Program-made: the position numbers and the translations under genes
NCBI GenBank assembly: GCA_029933115.1
Contig: JAOZOT010000045.1
Location: 1 to 14,613, forward strand
Source: Anaerolineae bacterium
GTDB lineage: Bacteria > Chloroflexota > Anaerolineae > E26-bin7
DNA length: 14,613 nucleotides
Direction of reading: 5' to 3'
The notes under the pieces: model-generated
The model's database searches: none
What the model saw: only the letters and a program-made list of their open reading frames with translations
Told to the model about the DNA's origin: nothing
Shown here: in pieces, positions 7,827-14,552 of the stretch
Numbering within the stretch: the stretch's first letter is position 1
Layout: every line of letters starts with the position of its first letter

Positions 7827-8875
7827 TACACAGGGCTGGCCAATCCAATGTGGGAGAGATCCTCACCCCAAAACCTCTGGGCAAAGTCGTGGAAACGCCG
7901 CAGGTGATAGGAGTTATTTGTCCCAATTTCCTCAAAGTATCGCCTGATCTCAGGCTGCCTATACAACGATACTTTGTGCTTCCCATCATTCTTCGCTGCA
8001 AAACCAAACTCAACCAGCATCTTCTCCATCCCAATCAACAAAGGTGTCGAGTGATTCCTGAAACAAATCTTCACATAACGATACATCTTGCCACTGACTT
8101 TGTAAGAATGTGGGTAAGGTCCGCCGTCCGTATCCATTAACCCCCGAAGACAGGCCCTCATGCATTCTCGGTCTGAGAATATCCAATCGGGCACGCTCAC
8201 CTGTTGCTTCACTTTGTTCCCCTTCTTCAAGCCAATACTCAACAGGAATTCTACTACCGCCACAGAGGAAACCGTTACTATGTAGGTATTCTCACGAGGA
8301 ATAAGCGGGGCTTCCACACCGAAAAGCTCCGCCGCCAACTCGGACACGAAACGGCTATATTCGGCCTCTTTCTCGCGGTGGGAGGTAACTCTTACCTGGA
8401 AATCAGTGATTTCTCCATCTCCCAGCAGAATACCAACGAGTTCGGCCAGGCGTGGAGATTTCTCAGGCAGCAAGATCTCTTTCCTCTCGCGGAAGCGGGG
8501 GTAGAGTTCAGGGTTCTCTCTCGCCCGCCTGCGCAATTCTTTGAGCCCTTTTCGCCCGCCTTTGCGCCGCCCTTCGGATGTACCGGGGTTGCCATACAGT
8601 TCGTAGTATACCCTCGCCCCCTTGCTGCCGGCCCTACGTCTGTACTCTTCCTCAGATATTACCTCAATGATGGTGGGTAGGGGAACGCCCGACAATTTGT
8701 GTAGCGTCATCAGCGCCTCGTAAGACATTCTTAACTCCTCTTTGCGCCAATCACGAAGAGTCCACCGGCTCACACCACAGAGGTTGGCTATCTCCTGCCA
8801 TCGCAGCGAGGTGGCCTCTTTCACGGCCGCCAGGAATTCAGCTTGCTCGCCTTTCTCGATCGCTACTCTAGCCAT
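7826..8875 (-). CDS. Free-standing HTH + LAGLIDADG homing-endonuclease-like protein
   Basis: A 349-residue protein. Residues about 10-65 look like a small helix-turn-helix domain (WQEIANLCGVSRWTLRDW). A basic linker follows (GRRKGGRKGLKELRRRAR, about 102-119), which would suit DNA contact. Then come two LAGLIDADG helices: LAELVGILLGDGEI (143-156, acidic D153) and CLRGLMDTDGG (242-252, acidic D248/D250). Two such motifs in one chain are typical of monomeric homing endonucleases that cut long target sites. There are no intein splice blocks and no intron signs, so it stands alone. The start is the ATG at 8875, with AGAGGAGG just upstream (spacing is short); an ATG at 8968 has no ribosome site. 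It looks less GC-rich than its neighbours and sits between tRNA genes, which suggests acquisition. A purely regulatory role, as in WhiA-like proteins, is an alternative. Confidence 0.85.
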   Translation of the reverse strand: MARVAIEKGEQAEFLAAVKEATSLRWQEIANLCGVSRWTLRDWRKEELRMSYEALMTLHKLSGVPLPTIIEVISEEEYRRRAGSKGARVYYELYGNPGTSEGRRKGGRKGLKELRRRARENPELYPRFRERKEILLPEKSPRLAELVGILLGDGEITDFQVRVTSHREKEAEYSRFVSELAAELFGVEAPLIPRENTYIVTVSSVAVVEFLLSIGLKKGNKVKQQVSVPDWIFSDRECMRACLRGLMDTDGGPYPHSYKVSGKMYRYVKICFRNHSTPLLIGMEKMLVEFGFAAKNDGKHKVSLYRQPEIRRYFEEIGTNNSYHLRRFHDFAQRFWGEDLSHIGLASPV

Positions 8876-8973
8876 TGCCTCCTCTTGATTTTGCCCTCCG
8901 GTAGCTCTGCATTTAATCGTGGTAGGGCAGGTTGCCCCACTGAAGGCACAGGAGAGGGGAAAATTCATGGTTT

Positions 8974-8986
8974 AGTGCTTAGCACT
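8974..8986. promoter_or_regulatory. Perfect dyad AGTGCT-T-AGCACT, possible operator
   Basis: AGTGCT (8974-8979) and AGCACT (8981-8986) form a perfect 6-bp inverted repeat around one base. It lies about 100 bases before the endonuclease ATG and 43 before the tRNA-Arg -35 box. The HTH domain of the neighbouring protein makes self-regulation conceivable, but this is position-based inference. The rest of 8876-9028 shows only a small GGGCA/TGCCC hairpin (8925-8937). Confidence 0.35.
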
Positions 8987-9028
8987 GATATAGTTTTTGC
9001 TGAGAATGCAGACAGATGATGCACCGAC

Positions 9029-9057
9029 TTGAAAGTTTCGGCGATCAGTGGTATAAT
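9029..9057 (+). promoter_or_regulatory. Sigma-70-type promoter for tRNA-Arg
   Basis: TTGAAA (9029-9034), a 17-base spacer and a perfect TATAAT (9052-9057). Transcription would begin near 9064, about 27 bases before the tRNA. The layout matches that of the tRNA-Ser promoter. Confidence 0.85.
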
Positions 9058-9090
9058 GTAAATAGATAGGAAGCCGGAGCCCTATCACGC

Positions 9091-9163
9091 GCCCTCGTAG
9101 CTCAGTGGATAGAGCGTCTCCCTGCGGAGGAGAAGGTCGCACGTTCAAATCGTGTCGAGGGTG
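9091..9163 (+). tRNA. tRNA-Arg (GCG)
   Basis: A 73-base class I tRNA. Acceptor GCCCTCG (9091-9097) pairs with CGAGGGT (9156-9162, first pair G-U), discriminator G9163. CCA is not encoded (the next bases are CCT), unlike the two tRNA-Ser genes. D arm GCTC/GAGC with A in the GGATA loop, the arginine identity base A20. Anticodon arm TCTCC-CTGCGGA-GGAGA gives anticodon GCG, for CGC/CGU. T arm GCACG-TTCAAAT-CGTGT. Most bacteria use ACG (inosine-modified) for these codons. No hairpin terminator follows; the amidohydrolase gene on the other strand ends 13 bases away. Confidence 0.93.
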
Positions 9164-9175
9164 CCTTTACACAGT

Positions 9176-10006
9176 TTAAGACAATCCCAACAAGCGGGCC
9201 GCATTGCCGCCCAGAATTTTGTCCTTAGCCTCCTCAGCGAGAGGGAGGCGACGGATGGCAGCAATGTTGCCCGCGATGTCTGTCACGGCCGGCCAGTCAG
9301 AGCCAAAGATGACCTTATCGGCCAGCTTCTCCAGATCGGGGAAGTAGACCAGCAATTTCTGGGGAGGCAGGCCGGTGATCTCCATGTAGACGTGCTCATG
9401 CAGCCTGGCCAGAAAGAAAGCCCGGTCGTACCAGAAGCCCCGCCCACTATGAGCCATGATGATGGTCAGACGGGGAAAATCCACAGCCACATCGTCCAGA
9501 TAAAGAGGGTCACCATACTTGAGACGAGCGCCGGGGAAGGTCGAAGAGCCGGTGTGAAACATGATCGGCACTCCCATCTCCTGAGCTCTGGCGTAGACGG
9601 GGTAAAGACGACGATCATTGGGGTAGAAGTGCTGGTAGACCGGATAAAGCTTGAGCCCCTTGTGCCCTAGCTCAGTCACACATCGTGTCAACTCTGCCAC
9701 CGGGTTTGGTGTAACATAGGGATTGATGTTGGCGAAGGGGATCAGGCGCCGGCTGGCCTGGCAGAATGTGGCCACCCGGTCGTTAGGGCTGACACCGGTG
9801 GTCAGGGGATTTGTCTCGGCCAGGCAAACGGCATAATCTATGCCCTGCTCATCCAAATACTCCAGCATCCCCTGAGGCGTATCCAGCACACGGTGCAAAT
9901 GCTCTGCCGGTTCGCCTTTTTTCATGGCCGGACGCAACCATTCCAACAACCAGGGAGCGTACTCATCGGCCGTGGTGACGTGAAAGTGGAAATCAACGAC
10001 GGGCAT
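9176..10006 (-). CDS. Amidohydrolase family 2 metal-dependent hydrolase
   Basis: A 276-residue cytoplasmic TIM-barrel enzyme of the amidohydrolase_2 (PF04909-type) family, which contains hydrolases and decarboxylases acting on C-N, C-O or C-C bonds. The metal-site residues are in order: HxH at H7/H9 (DFHFHV), a Lys in GLKLYP (K119), His in IMFHTGSS (H151), His in MAHSGRG (H186), and Asp in FGSDWP (D237). The C-terminal KILGGNAARLLGL is standard. The start is the ATG giving MPVVDFHFH, five bases after the stop of the ATPase-propeller gene, with GAGG overlapping that stop; a TTG at 10027 also fits but would overlap the upstream gene. It is the last gene of the - strand set. The substrate is unknown and a link to the signalling-type genes before it may be only positional. 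Confidence 0.92.
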   Translation of the reverse strand: MPVVDFHFHVTTADEYAPWLLEWLRPAMKKGEPAEHLHRVLDTPQGMLEYLDEQGIDYAVCLAETNPLTTGVSPNDRVATFCQASRRLIPFANINPYVTPNPVAELTRCVTELGHKGLKLYPVYQHFYPNDRRLYPVYARAQEMGVPIMFHTGSSTFPGARLKYGDPLYLDDVAVDFPRLTIIMAHSGRGFWYDRAFFLARLHEHVYMEITGLPPQKLLVYFPDLEKLADKVIFGSDWPAVTDIAGNIAAIRRLPLAEEAKDKILGGNAARLLGLS

Positions 10007-10014
10007 GGACCTCA
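10007..10014 (-). promoter_or_regulatory. Amidohydrolase ribosome binding site overlapping the upstream TGA
   Basis: On the - strand the sequence reads GTGAGGTCC-ATG. The TGA is the stop of the ATPase-propeller gene and GAGG within it acts as the Shine-Dalgarno for the ATG at 10006. The arrangement suggests coupled translation and favours the ATG over the TTG at 10027. Confidence 0.6.
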
Positions 10015-12588
10015 CTGCTTGCTCCAACTTTTTCCCCCATCCGTAGTCTTGTACAGCCCCTCAGAGGTAGCCGCGTAGACGATTCGGCTGTCGGCGGGGT
10101 CAACAGCCAGAGCATGGATGTGCTCGATGGTGGTGGAAAGGAAAGAAGGACAAGGGCCGGCCCGGCCGGGCAGACCGTCGTTGACGACCAACCACGTTTC
10201 ACCACCATCGGTGGTCTTGTAAAGCCCAGCCTGGTTGGTTATAAAATTGTAGCCTGTACCCTCATAGAGCACCTGCCTGTCTCCCGGGGCAATGGCCAAA
10301 GCCCAGGAGCCGGCCATCGTCACCTCCTCCCCGAGACACTGACGGCCGGTAGTCAAGTCCCACCACGTTTCGCCCCCATCGGTCGAACGCACCGTCCCCG
10401 CACCACGGGCAAAATACACGATCTGGGGATCCCCCGGGTCAAGGACCAAGTCACGGCCACCGCGACAGACGCGCCACACTTCTCCCCCCACCCGGTTTAG
10501 TTCACAGGCAGCACACGGTAGACAGGGCTCTCCCTTCAGGTCCAGTCGCGGGTCGTAGGCATTGCTCAGAGCCACGTACCTCGTTCCGCTGACAGGGTCT
10601 ATGGCCAGGGCCTCAACATCGCTTCCCAGGGCTTTATCCCCGGCCGGGCTCCAGAGCAGTTCCCACGTCTCACCTCCATCGCTGCTGCGGTATACCGCCG
10701 ACCCGGCCGAGGCGCTGGCACGCAGACCGGCGTACATCACCCGCCTGTCACCAGGATCCCAAGCCAGGGCTCCAACCTGCTGATCTTTCGGCAGGCCGCG
10801 ACGGATCATCTTCCAGGTATCTCCCCCATCGCTGCTCTGCAGCACTCCAGCCCAAACGGCGACAAAGACCCGCCTCGGATTGGCCGGATCAATGAGGATG
10901 TCCTGTCCGCTACCGTTGATAGCTGTCAGCGTCCAGGAGAGACCACCGTCGGTACTCCTGTAAATCCCCTTGCCCTTGATCGCGGCATAGACCCACCGGT
11001 CATCGGACGGAGCGATAGCCACGGCCAAAACGTCCCCGTGCTCTGGCAAGCCACCGACGGCCCCGGTGACCGCAACAGCGGTCTCGCGCCGGGTAGGAAC
11101 AGGCGTGGGAGTACTCATCGGCGTCAAGGTGGCGGTAGAAGAGGGGGCAGACGTTGGGGCGAAAGTAGCCGTCGGCACAACAGTGGCAGTATCCGTCGGC
11201 AGAGGGGTGGGAGTGTAGGCCGGCGCGGCAGGAGTCGCCGTAGAAACCAGAGCCCTCAAGGTCATCTTGACGCTCTCCACTCCCTTGCCCCCAGGCCAGG
11301 CATAGCTCCCCACCAAAAGTGCCCCTATCAGAAGGGCAGCCAGCCCAATCCCCCACAGGAGCCTTCTGCGCCCGATGGGTATCTTGATCCTCTCCCTCCG
11401 CCACTGCTCAACCGTTTCGGCTAGCTCTTTTTTGACCCAGCCTATCCTTTTCTGATCCCTCAACCACAATCTGAAGACATCTACGTTAAAGGTGTAAGGC
11501 GCTTGAAGGTTGATGACCTCTCTTAAAGAAAGGCTCACCAGGGCTTTTGCCACCTGTCGGGCCGAAATCGGTGTCCTCCTCCGCCGCAGAGTGGCCAGAA
11601 GCTCCTTTTTGGCGACAGCCTGTCCCTTCTCTCCCCCGGCCTGAGCCAGAGCGGCCAGCACAAACTTTTCCTCGGGTGTCGAATGGTCCCAGAGGAACTG
11701 AAAGTCCGCCCTGGCCCGCTCAACGACCTCGGGAAGGACAGCCTCAACGTCGGTGAGGGTTACGGCGCCGGTATTCACCCGCTGGCAATAGGCGAAGAGG
11801 CTGTGGCAGAGGAGTTGAACGTAATAAGGATGGCCGGAGGTGAGGGACAGGATGCGCTCGACAGCTTCGGGCTCATAGGTCAATATCCCCTGGACAGGCT
11901 GCACAATGAGGCTGACGGCCTCATCCCGGTTCAGGAACTCGACTTTCTTTTGTGTGCCAACCGGGGCTTGCACAGCAGGTCGGGGGGTGTGGGGGGTGTC
12001 CCTCCTCCATGCTCCCTGCGAAAGCCCAACCGATGCCGGAGGAGAGAAGCCTTGACTTTCAACAGAGAAAATGAGGCCCAGCCAGGGGTACTGTCGGGTC
12101 AAGTTGAAAAAATACTCAAAGAGGTCACTCTCCCAGAAGCCCTGCTGAGCCTCATCGAACATCAAGATGAGATACCTATCGCCGAGAGCCTCTTTGATTC
12201 CGGGCAGAAAATGATGGCCAAAAGCTCGCCGGGAATCGGCGAGGAACTGGTCCGGGGGTGGCAATTCGACCTGGATGTCCCTATCCTCTTGCAGGCTCTG
12301 CCGGATGACAGAAGCTACTTCCCGCAAAAAACCCTCAGGGCTGTCAGAAGGGATGCCCTGGAGGTCAACAAGGATGGGGATATATTGCTCATTCAGCCGA
12401 TGGCCAACCTGGAGAAGGATCGAGGTCTTGCCAATCCGGCGCCGGCCGTATAGGACGATGAGATTGTCCTGCTCGCGGTCAACGAGGACTTCTCTGATGG
12501 AGCGGAAGATCTCGTCACGGCCAAAGAACAACTCTTTGGTAGTGACGGGGCCATCGAAAACGTAAGGGTTAGTGGAGCTTTTGTCCAT
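10012..12588 (-). CDS. ATPase - TM - Thr/Pro linker - BNR propeller fusion protein
   Basis: An 858-residue protein. Residues about 10-300 form a P-loop ATPase of the AAA/STAND-related type: GRDE at 23-26, Walker A GRRRIGKTS (48-56) and Walker B LILMFDEAQ (140-148). A helical, winged-helix-like part follows to about 395. A basic stretch (RRERIKIPIGRRR) precedes a single membrane helix at about 410-431, so the ATPase should face the cytoplasm. Residues about 449-500 are a Thr/Pro-rich linker, then a beta-propeller with six Asp boxes (S/T-x-D-G-G-x-x-W starting at 545, 585, 635, 735, 792 and 848). A Cys group (C689, C692, C695, C708) interrupts the propeller. Residues 188-209 come from an inserted repeat behind the FSVES strand. 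The ATG at 12588 has only a weak AGGT upstream and lies 14 bases after the FGE-like gene. It could sense an outside ligand and signal inward; that role is inferred. Confidence 0.87.
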   Translation of the reverse strand: MDKSSTNPYVFDGPVTTKELFFGRDEIFRSIREVLVDREQDNLIVLYGRRRIGKTSILLQVGHRLNEQYIPILVDLQGIPSDSPEGFLREVASVIRQSLQEDRDIQVELPPPDQFLADSRRAFGHHFLPGIKEALGDRYLILMFDEAQQGFWESDLFEYFFNLTRQYPWLGLIFSVESQGFSPPASVGLSQGAWRRDTPHTPRPAVQAPVGTQKKVEFLNRDEAVSLIVQPVQGILTYEPEAVERILSLTSGHPYYVQLLCHSLFAYCQRVNTGAVTLTDVEAVLPEVVERARADFQFLWDHSTPEEKFVLAALAQAGGEKGQAVAKKELLATLRRRRTPISARQVAKALVSLSLREVINLQAPYTFNVDVFRLWLRDQKRIGWVKKELAETVEQWRRERIKIPIGRRRLLWGIGLAALLIGALLVGSYAWPGGKGVESVKMTLRALVSTATPAAPAYTPTPLPTDTATVVPTATFAPTSAPSSTATLTPMSTPTPVPTRRETAVAVTGAVGGLPEHGDVLAVAIAPSDDRWVYAAIKGKGIYRSTDGGLSWTLTAINGSGQDILIDPANPRRVFVAVWAGVLQSSDGGDTWKMIRRGLPKDQQVGALAWDPGDRRVMYAGLRASASAGSAVYRSSDGGETWELLWSPAGDKALGSDVEALAIDPVSGTRYVALSNAYDPRLDLKGEPCLPCAACELNRVGGEVWRVCRGGRDLVLDPGDPQIVYFARGAGTVRSTDGGETWWDLTTGRQCLGEEVTMAGSWALAIAPGDRQVLYEGTGYNFITNQAGLYKTTDGGETWLVVNDGLPGRAGPCPSFLSTTIEHIHALAVDPADSRIVYAATSEGLYKTTDGGKSWSKQ
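11964..12027. repeat. Dispersed palindromic repeat, copy B, in frame inside the ATPase domain
   Basis: About 64 bp with head GGGCTTGCACAGCAGG (11964-11979) and tail CCCTGCGAAAGCCC (12014-12027), whose reverse complement resembles the head. The interior is G-rich (GGGGGGTGT and similar). It encodes a Pro/Arg-rich stretch of the ATPase at residues 188-209 where related ATPases continue with ordinary core sequence. The head matches the copies at 3746 and 14554 at 12 of 16 positions in all three. It is shorter than copy A and lacks the TTGAGGGG hairpin. Confidence 0.6.
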
Positions 12589-12602
12589 GTGAGTAAAACC
12601 TG

Positions 12603-13376
12603 TCAGGTCTGAGACACCTGTTGGGCTGAGACGGCGCAGCGAAACCCGACGTTGGTAAAGAACAAAAAGTCGCCGTCAAGACGGGCTGTGCAGCTAGCGA
12701 CAGTCGAGTCGTTCAACCACGAGGCCCCACGCAGAACTCGCCAGCCGCTGGCTTGCAAGCTCTCCCGGCCATCGTTGGGGTCGTAAGGATAGGGCTTATA
12801 GAGGCTGCTAGTCCACTCCCAGACATTGCCCAGCGGGTCTCCCATTCCCTCGGGGCTGTCGCCTTCAGGCGAATACATGCCCACCGGTGTGGTGCCGCCG
12901 ACGCCCGCCTCCTTGGTATTGCAACGTCCCTCGATGAACTCGTTCCCCCAGGGCCAACGCCGTCCGTCGGTGCCCCGGGCGGCTCTCTCCCACTCCGCCT
13001 CGGTGGGCAATCGCTTGCCGGCCCACGATGCATAAGCCAGGGCGTCTTCCCAGGTAACCAGAACCACCGGATGACGGCCTTTGCCCTCAGGATAAGTCCG
13101 CTTTTCCGGATCCCAGTTGTAGGCTCGACAGTCAGTCCAGGAAACCTCATAATAAGGAACCGGATGCCCTGTCTCGTCCAAGAAACGCTTGTATTCCTCG
13201 TTGGTCACCGGGTAGCGGTCAATGTAAAAGGAAGCCACGTACACCTCGTGCGCGGGTCTCTGATTGTCACTGCCTTCATCGCTACCCATGAGGAACGTGC
13301 CCCCTGGGATGTAAACCATCTCCTTGCCATCTTTTTCCCAAATGATGCGTGCAGCTTTTTCTTCCGGGACAGGCAT
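12603..13376 (-). CDS. FGE-sulfatase (SUMF1)-fold protein, probably non-catalytic
   Basis: A 257-residue cytoplasmic protein with the formylglycine-generating-enzyme fold over nearly its whole length: PGGTFLMGS (24-32), YPVTNEEYKRFL (55-66), LPTEAEWERAARG (123-135), GNVWEWTSSLY (183-193), VLRGASW (214-220) and GFRCA (244-248). True FGE enzymes carry a Cys pair just after RGGS; here that stretch reads GASWLNDSTVASC and the pair is missing, so sulfatase activation is unlikely. Such domains often serve as ligand-binding or scaffold modules. No signal peptide is visible. Translation begins at an ATG with a strong GGAGGTGA upstream. It lies between the double-FHA gene (59-base gap) and the ATPase-propeller gene (14-base gap), so it probably works with them. 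No reverse transcriptase is nearby to suggest a diversity-generating target. Confidence 0.9.
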   Translation of the reverse strand: MPVPEEKAARIIWEKDGKEMVYIPGGTFLMGSDEGSDNQRPAHEVYVASFYIDRYPVTNEEYKRFLDETGHPVPYYEVSWTDCRAYNWDPEKRTYPEGKGRHPVVLVTWEDALAYASWAGKRLPTEAEWERAARGTDGRRWPWGNEFIEGRCNTKEAGVGGTTPVGMYSPEGDSPEGMGDPLGNVWEWTSSLYKPYPYDPNDGRESLQASGWRVLRGASWLNDSTVASCTARLDGDFLFFTNVGFRCAVSAQQVSQT

Positions 13377-13435
13377 TGTTCACCTCCACTAGCTACGTTG
13401 TATGATTCCCTGGTGATTCATTACGCCCTCGGTAT

Positions 13436-14539
13436 TCAGATGCCTCTGACTTCAATCTCATAGGCGACGACACAACCTCCCAGCCAAATGTGATCGCCCG
13501 GGGTCAACTGGATGATTCGTCCCAATAAGACGGGGGTCCCGTTGATTTTGGTCCCGTGGGAACTGCCCAGGTCTTCGAGGGAATGGGTGTGTCCCTGACA
13601 TATAATCTTGATATGGCGCCGGGCGACCCTCTCGCCCACCATGCCTTCGTCGCCCAGGTCAATGTCGGGTACAAAGCTGAGGGCCGGGTCAGAGCGCCCA
13701 ACAATCAGTTCTCCTTGGTCTGGTAAATCAATGCGTCGGCCAGAGGAGGGAGTGAGAAGATAGAAACGACTCTTAAGGTGATTCGGGGGGGTGACGAGCC
13801 AGCGGGGAGTGGGGCCATAGACGAACAGGCAATGCCCCAGCACAATGCGGTCGCCCTGGCAAAGCTTGTGCTTCTGACCGAGTTGCAGAGTTTGGGTATT
13901 TACTCTGGTGCCGTTGGTGCTCCCCATGTCTTCTATGTAATGCACATTGCCATCGCCGTAAATTTTGGCATGACGGCGCGATACGGCCAGCCGACCTTGG
14001 TCCTCGTAGGTCAGGTCAATATCCGGGAAAAAGTCAACGTTCGGATCAGGACGGCCCAGAACGACCTCCCCATCAGCGGGCAAAGCGATACGGCGCCTGG
14101 TCGATTCCAACACCAGAGAATAAAGCTCACGCTCCGGCTCCCTCCGTCGCTCAGGCACCTCCTCTGCAACCGGCGGAGGCGGCGGTTTCACCTCCACCCG
14201 ATCCACCTCGCGAACCTCAGGCTGGACCGGTTCTACAGTGACACTTATCGGCGGAGCCCCAGGTTCGGCCGGCGCTACTTCTTCCACCCCCTCCAACAAC
14301 TCTGCCTCCCCGTCCCTGGCCATGCGCAGACGCCGGGCGAGGACAGACTCGCGATAGGTCTTTGCCTCTTGCTCCTCCCGGATGCGGAGGCAGCTCATCT
14401 GCAAAATCCTCCACATCTCTTCGGTATCGGTGCGAGCTTCGAAGGCCCGTTTAATCATCTCCTTCGAACTGGGAGAAGCATGACTTTGAGCGATGCAGCG
14501 ATCCCGGGTGGCTTTTGGGCATTGCCGGCAAATGTACAT
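13436..14539 (-). CDS. Double-FHA protein with N-terminal Cys motif
   Basis: A 367-residue protein. The N-terminus MYICRQCPKATRDRC has C4, C7 and C15, with C50 further on, a possible metal-binding set. A helical part with several acidic and basic residues (about 25-90) and a Pro-rich linker (about 91-135) lead to two FHA domains, modules that bind phosphothreonine peptides. FHA1 (about 140-241) keeps G162-R163, S187-R-R-H190 and STNGT (207-211). FHA2 (about 258-362) keeps G281-R282 but has A306-R-R-H309 and SSHGT (326-330), so two usual phosphate contacts are changed. The start is the ATG at 14539 with AGAGG eight bases upstream; an in-frame ATG at 14602 would add 21 residues encoded by a repeat and is unlikely. 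It heads the - strand set. No kinase or phosphatase lies inside the window. Confidence 0.87.
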   Translation of the reverse strand: MYICRQCPKATRDRCIAQSHASPSSKEMIKRAFEARTDTEEMWRILQMSCLRIREEQEAKTYRESVLARRLRMARDGEAELLEGVEEVAPAEPGAPPISVTVEPVQPEVREVDRVEVKPPPPPVAEEVPERRREPERELYSLVLESTRRRIALPADGEVVLGRPDPNVDFFPDIDLTYEDQGRLAVSRRHAKIYGDGNVHYIEDMGSTNGTRVNTQTLQLGQKHKLCQGDRIVLGHCLFVYGPTPRWLVTPPNHLKSRFYLLTPSSGRRIDLPDQGELIVGRSDPALSFVPDIDLGDEGMVGERVARRHIKIICQGHTHSLEDLGSSHGTKINGTPVLLGRIIQLTPGDHIWLGGCVVAYEIEVRGI

Positions 14540-14552
14540 CGGTCTGGCCTCT

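Noticed and set aside
7826..8875. LAGLIDADG region as an intein or intron-encoded protein
   Set aside because: No host protein halves flank it and no splice motifs are visible; the flanking tRNA genes are intact and separate.
9152..9670. A + strand open frame that starts inside tRNA-Arg
   Set aside because: It overlaps the tRNA 3' end and is antisense to the amidohydrolase.
11683..12453. A long open frame on the + strand opposite the ATPase domain
   Set aside because: Antisense to a clear P-loop domain; no recognisable motifs.
12603..13376. FGE-fold protein as the target of a diversity-generating retroelement
   Set aside because: The C-type-lectin-like fold fits, but there is no reverse transcriptase or template repeat in the window and the C-terminal region is not rich in AAY codons.
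12753..13463. A + strand open frame opposite the FGE-like gene
   Set aside because: The - strand protein has an unbroken family fold; this frame is its shadow.
10012..14539. The FHA/ATPase set as part of a type VI secretion locus
   Set aside because: No VipA/B, Hcp, VgrG or ClpV-type genes are present; FHA alone is not enough.
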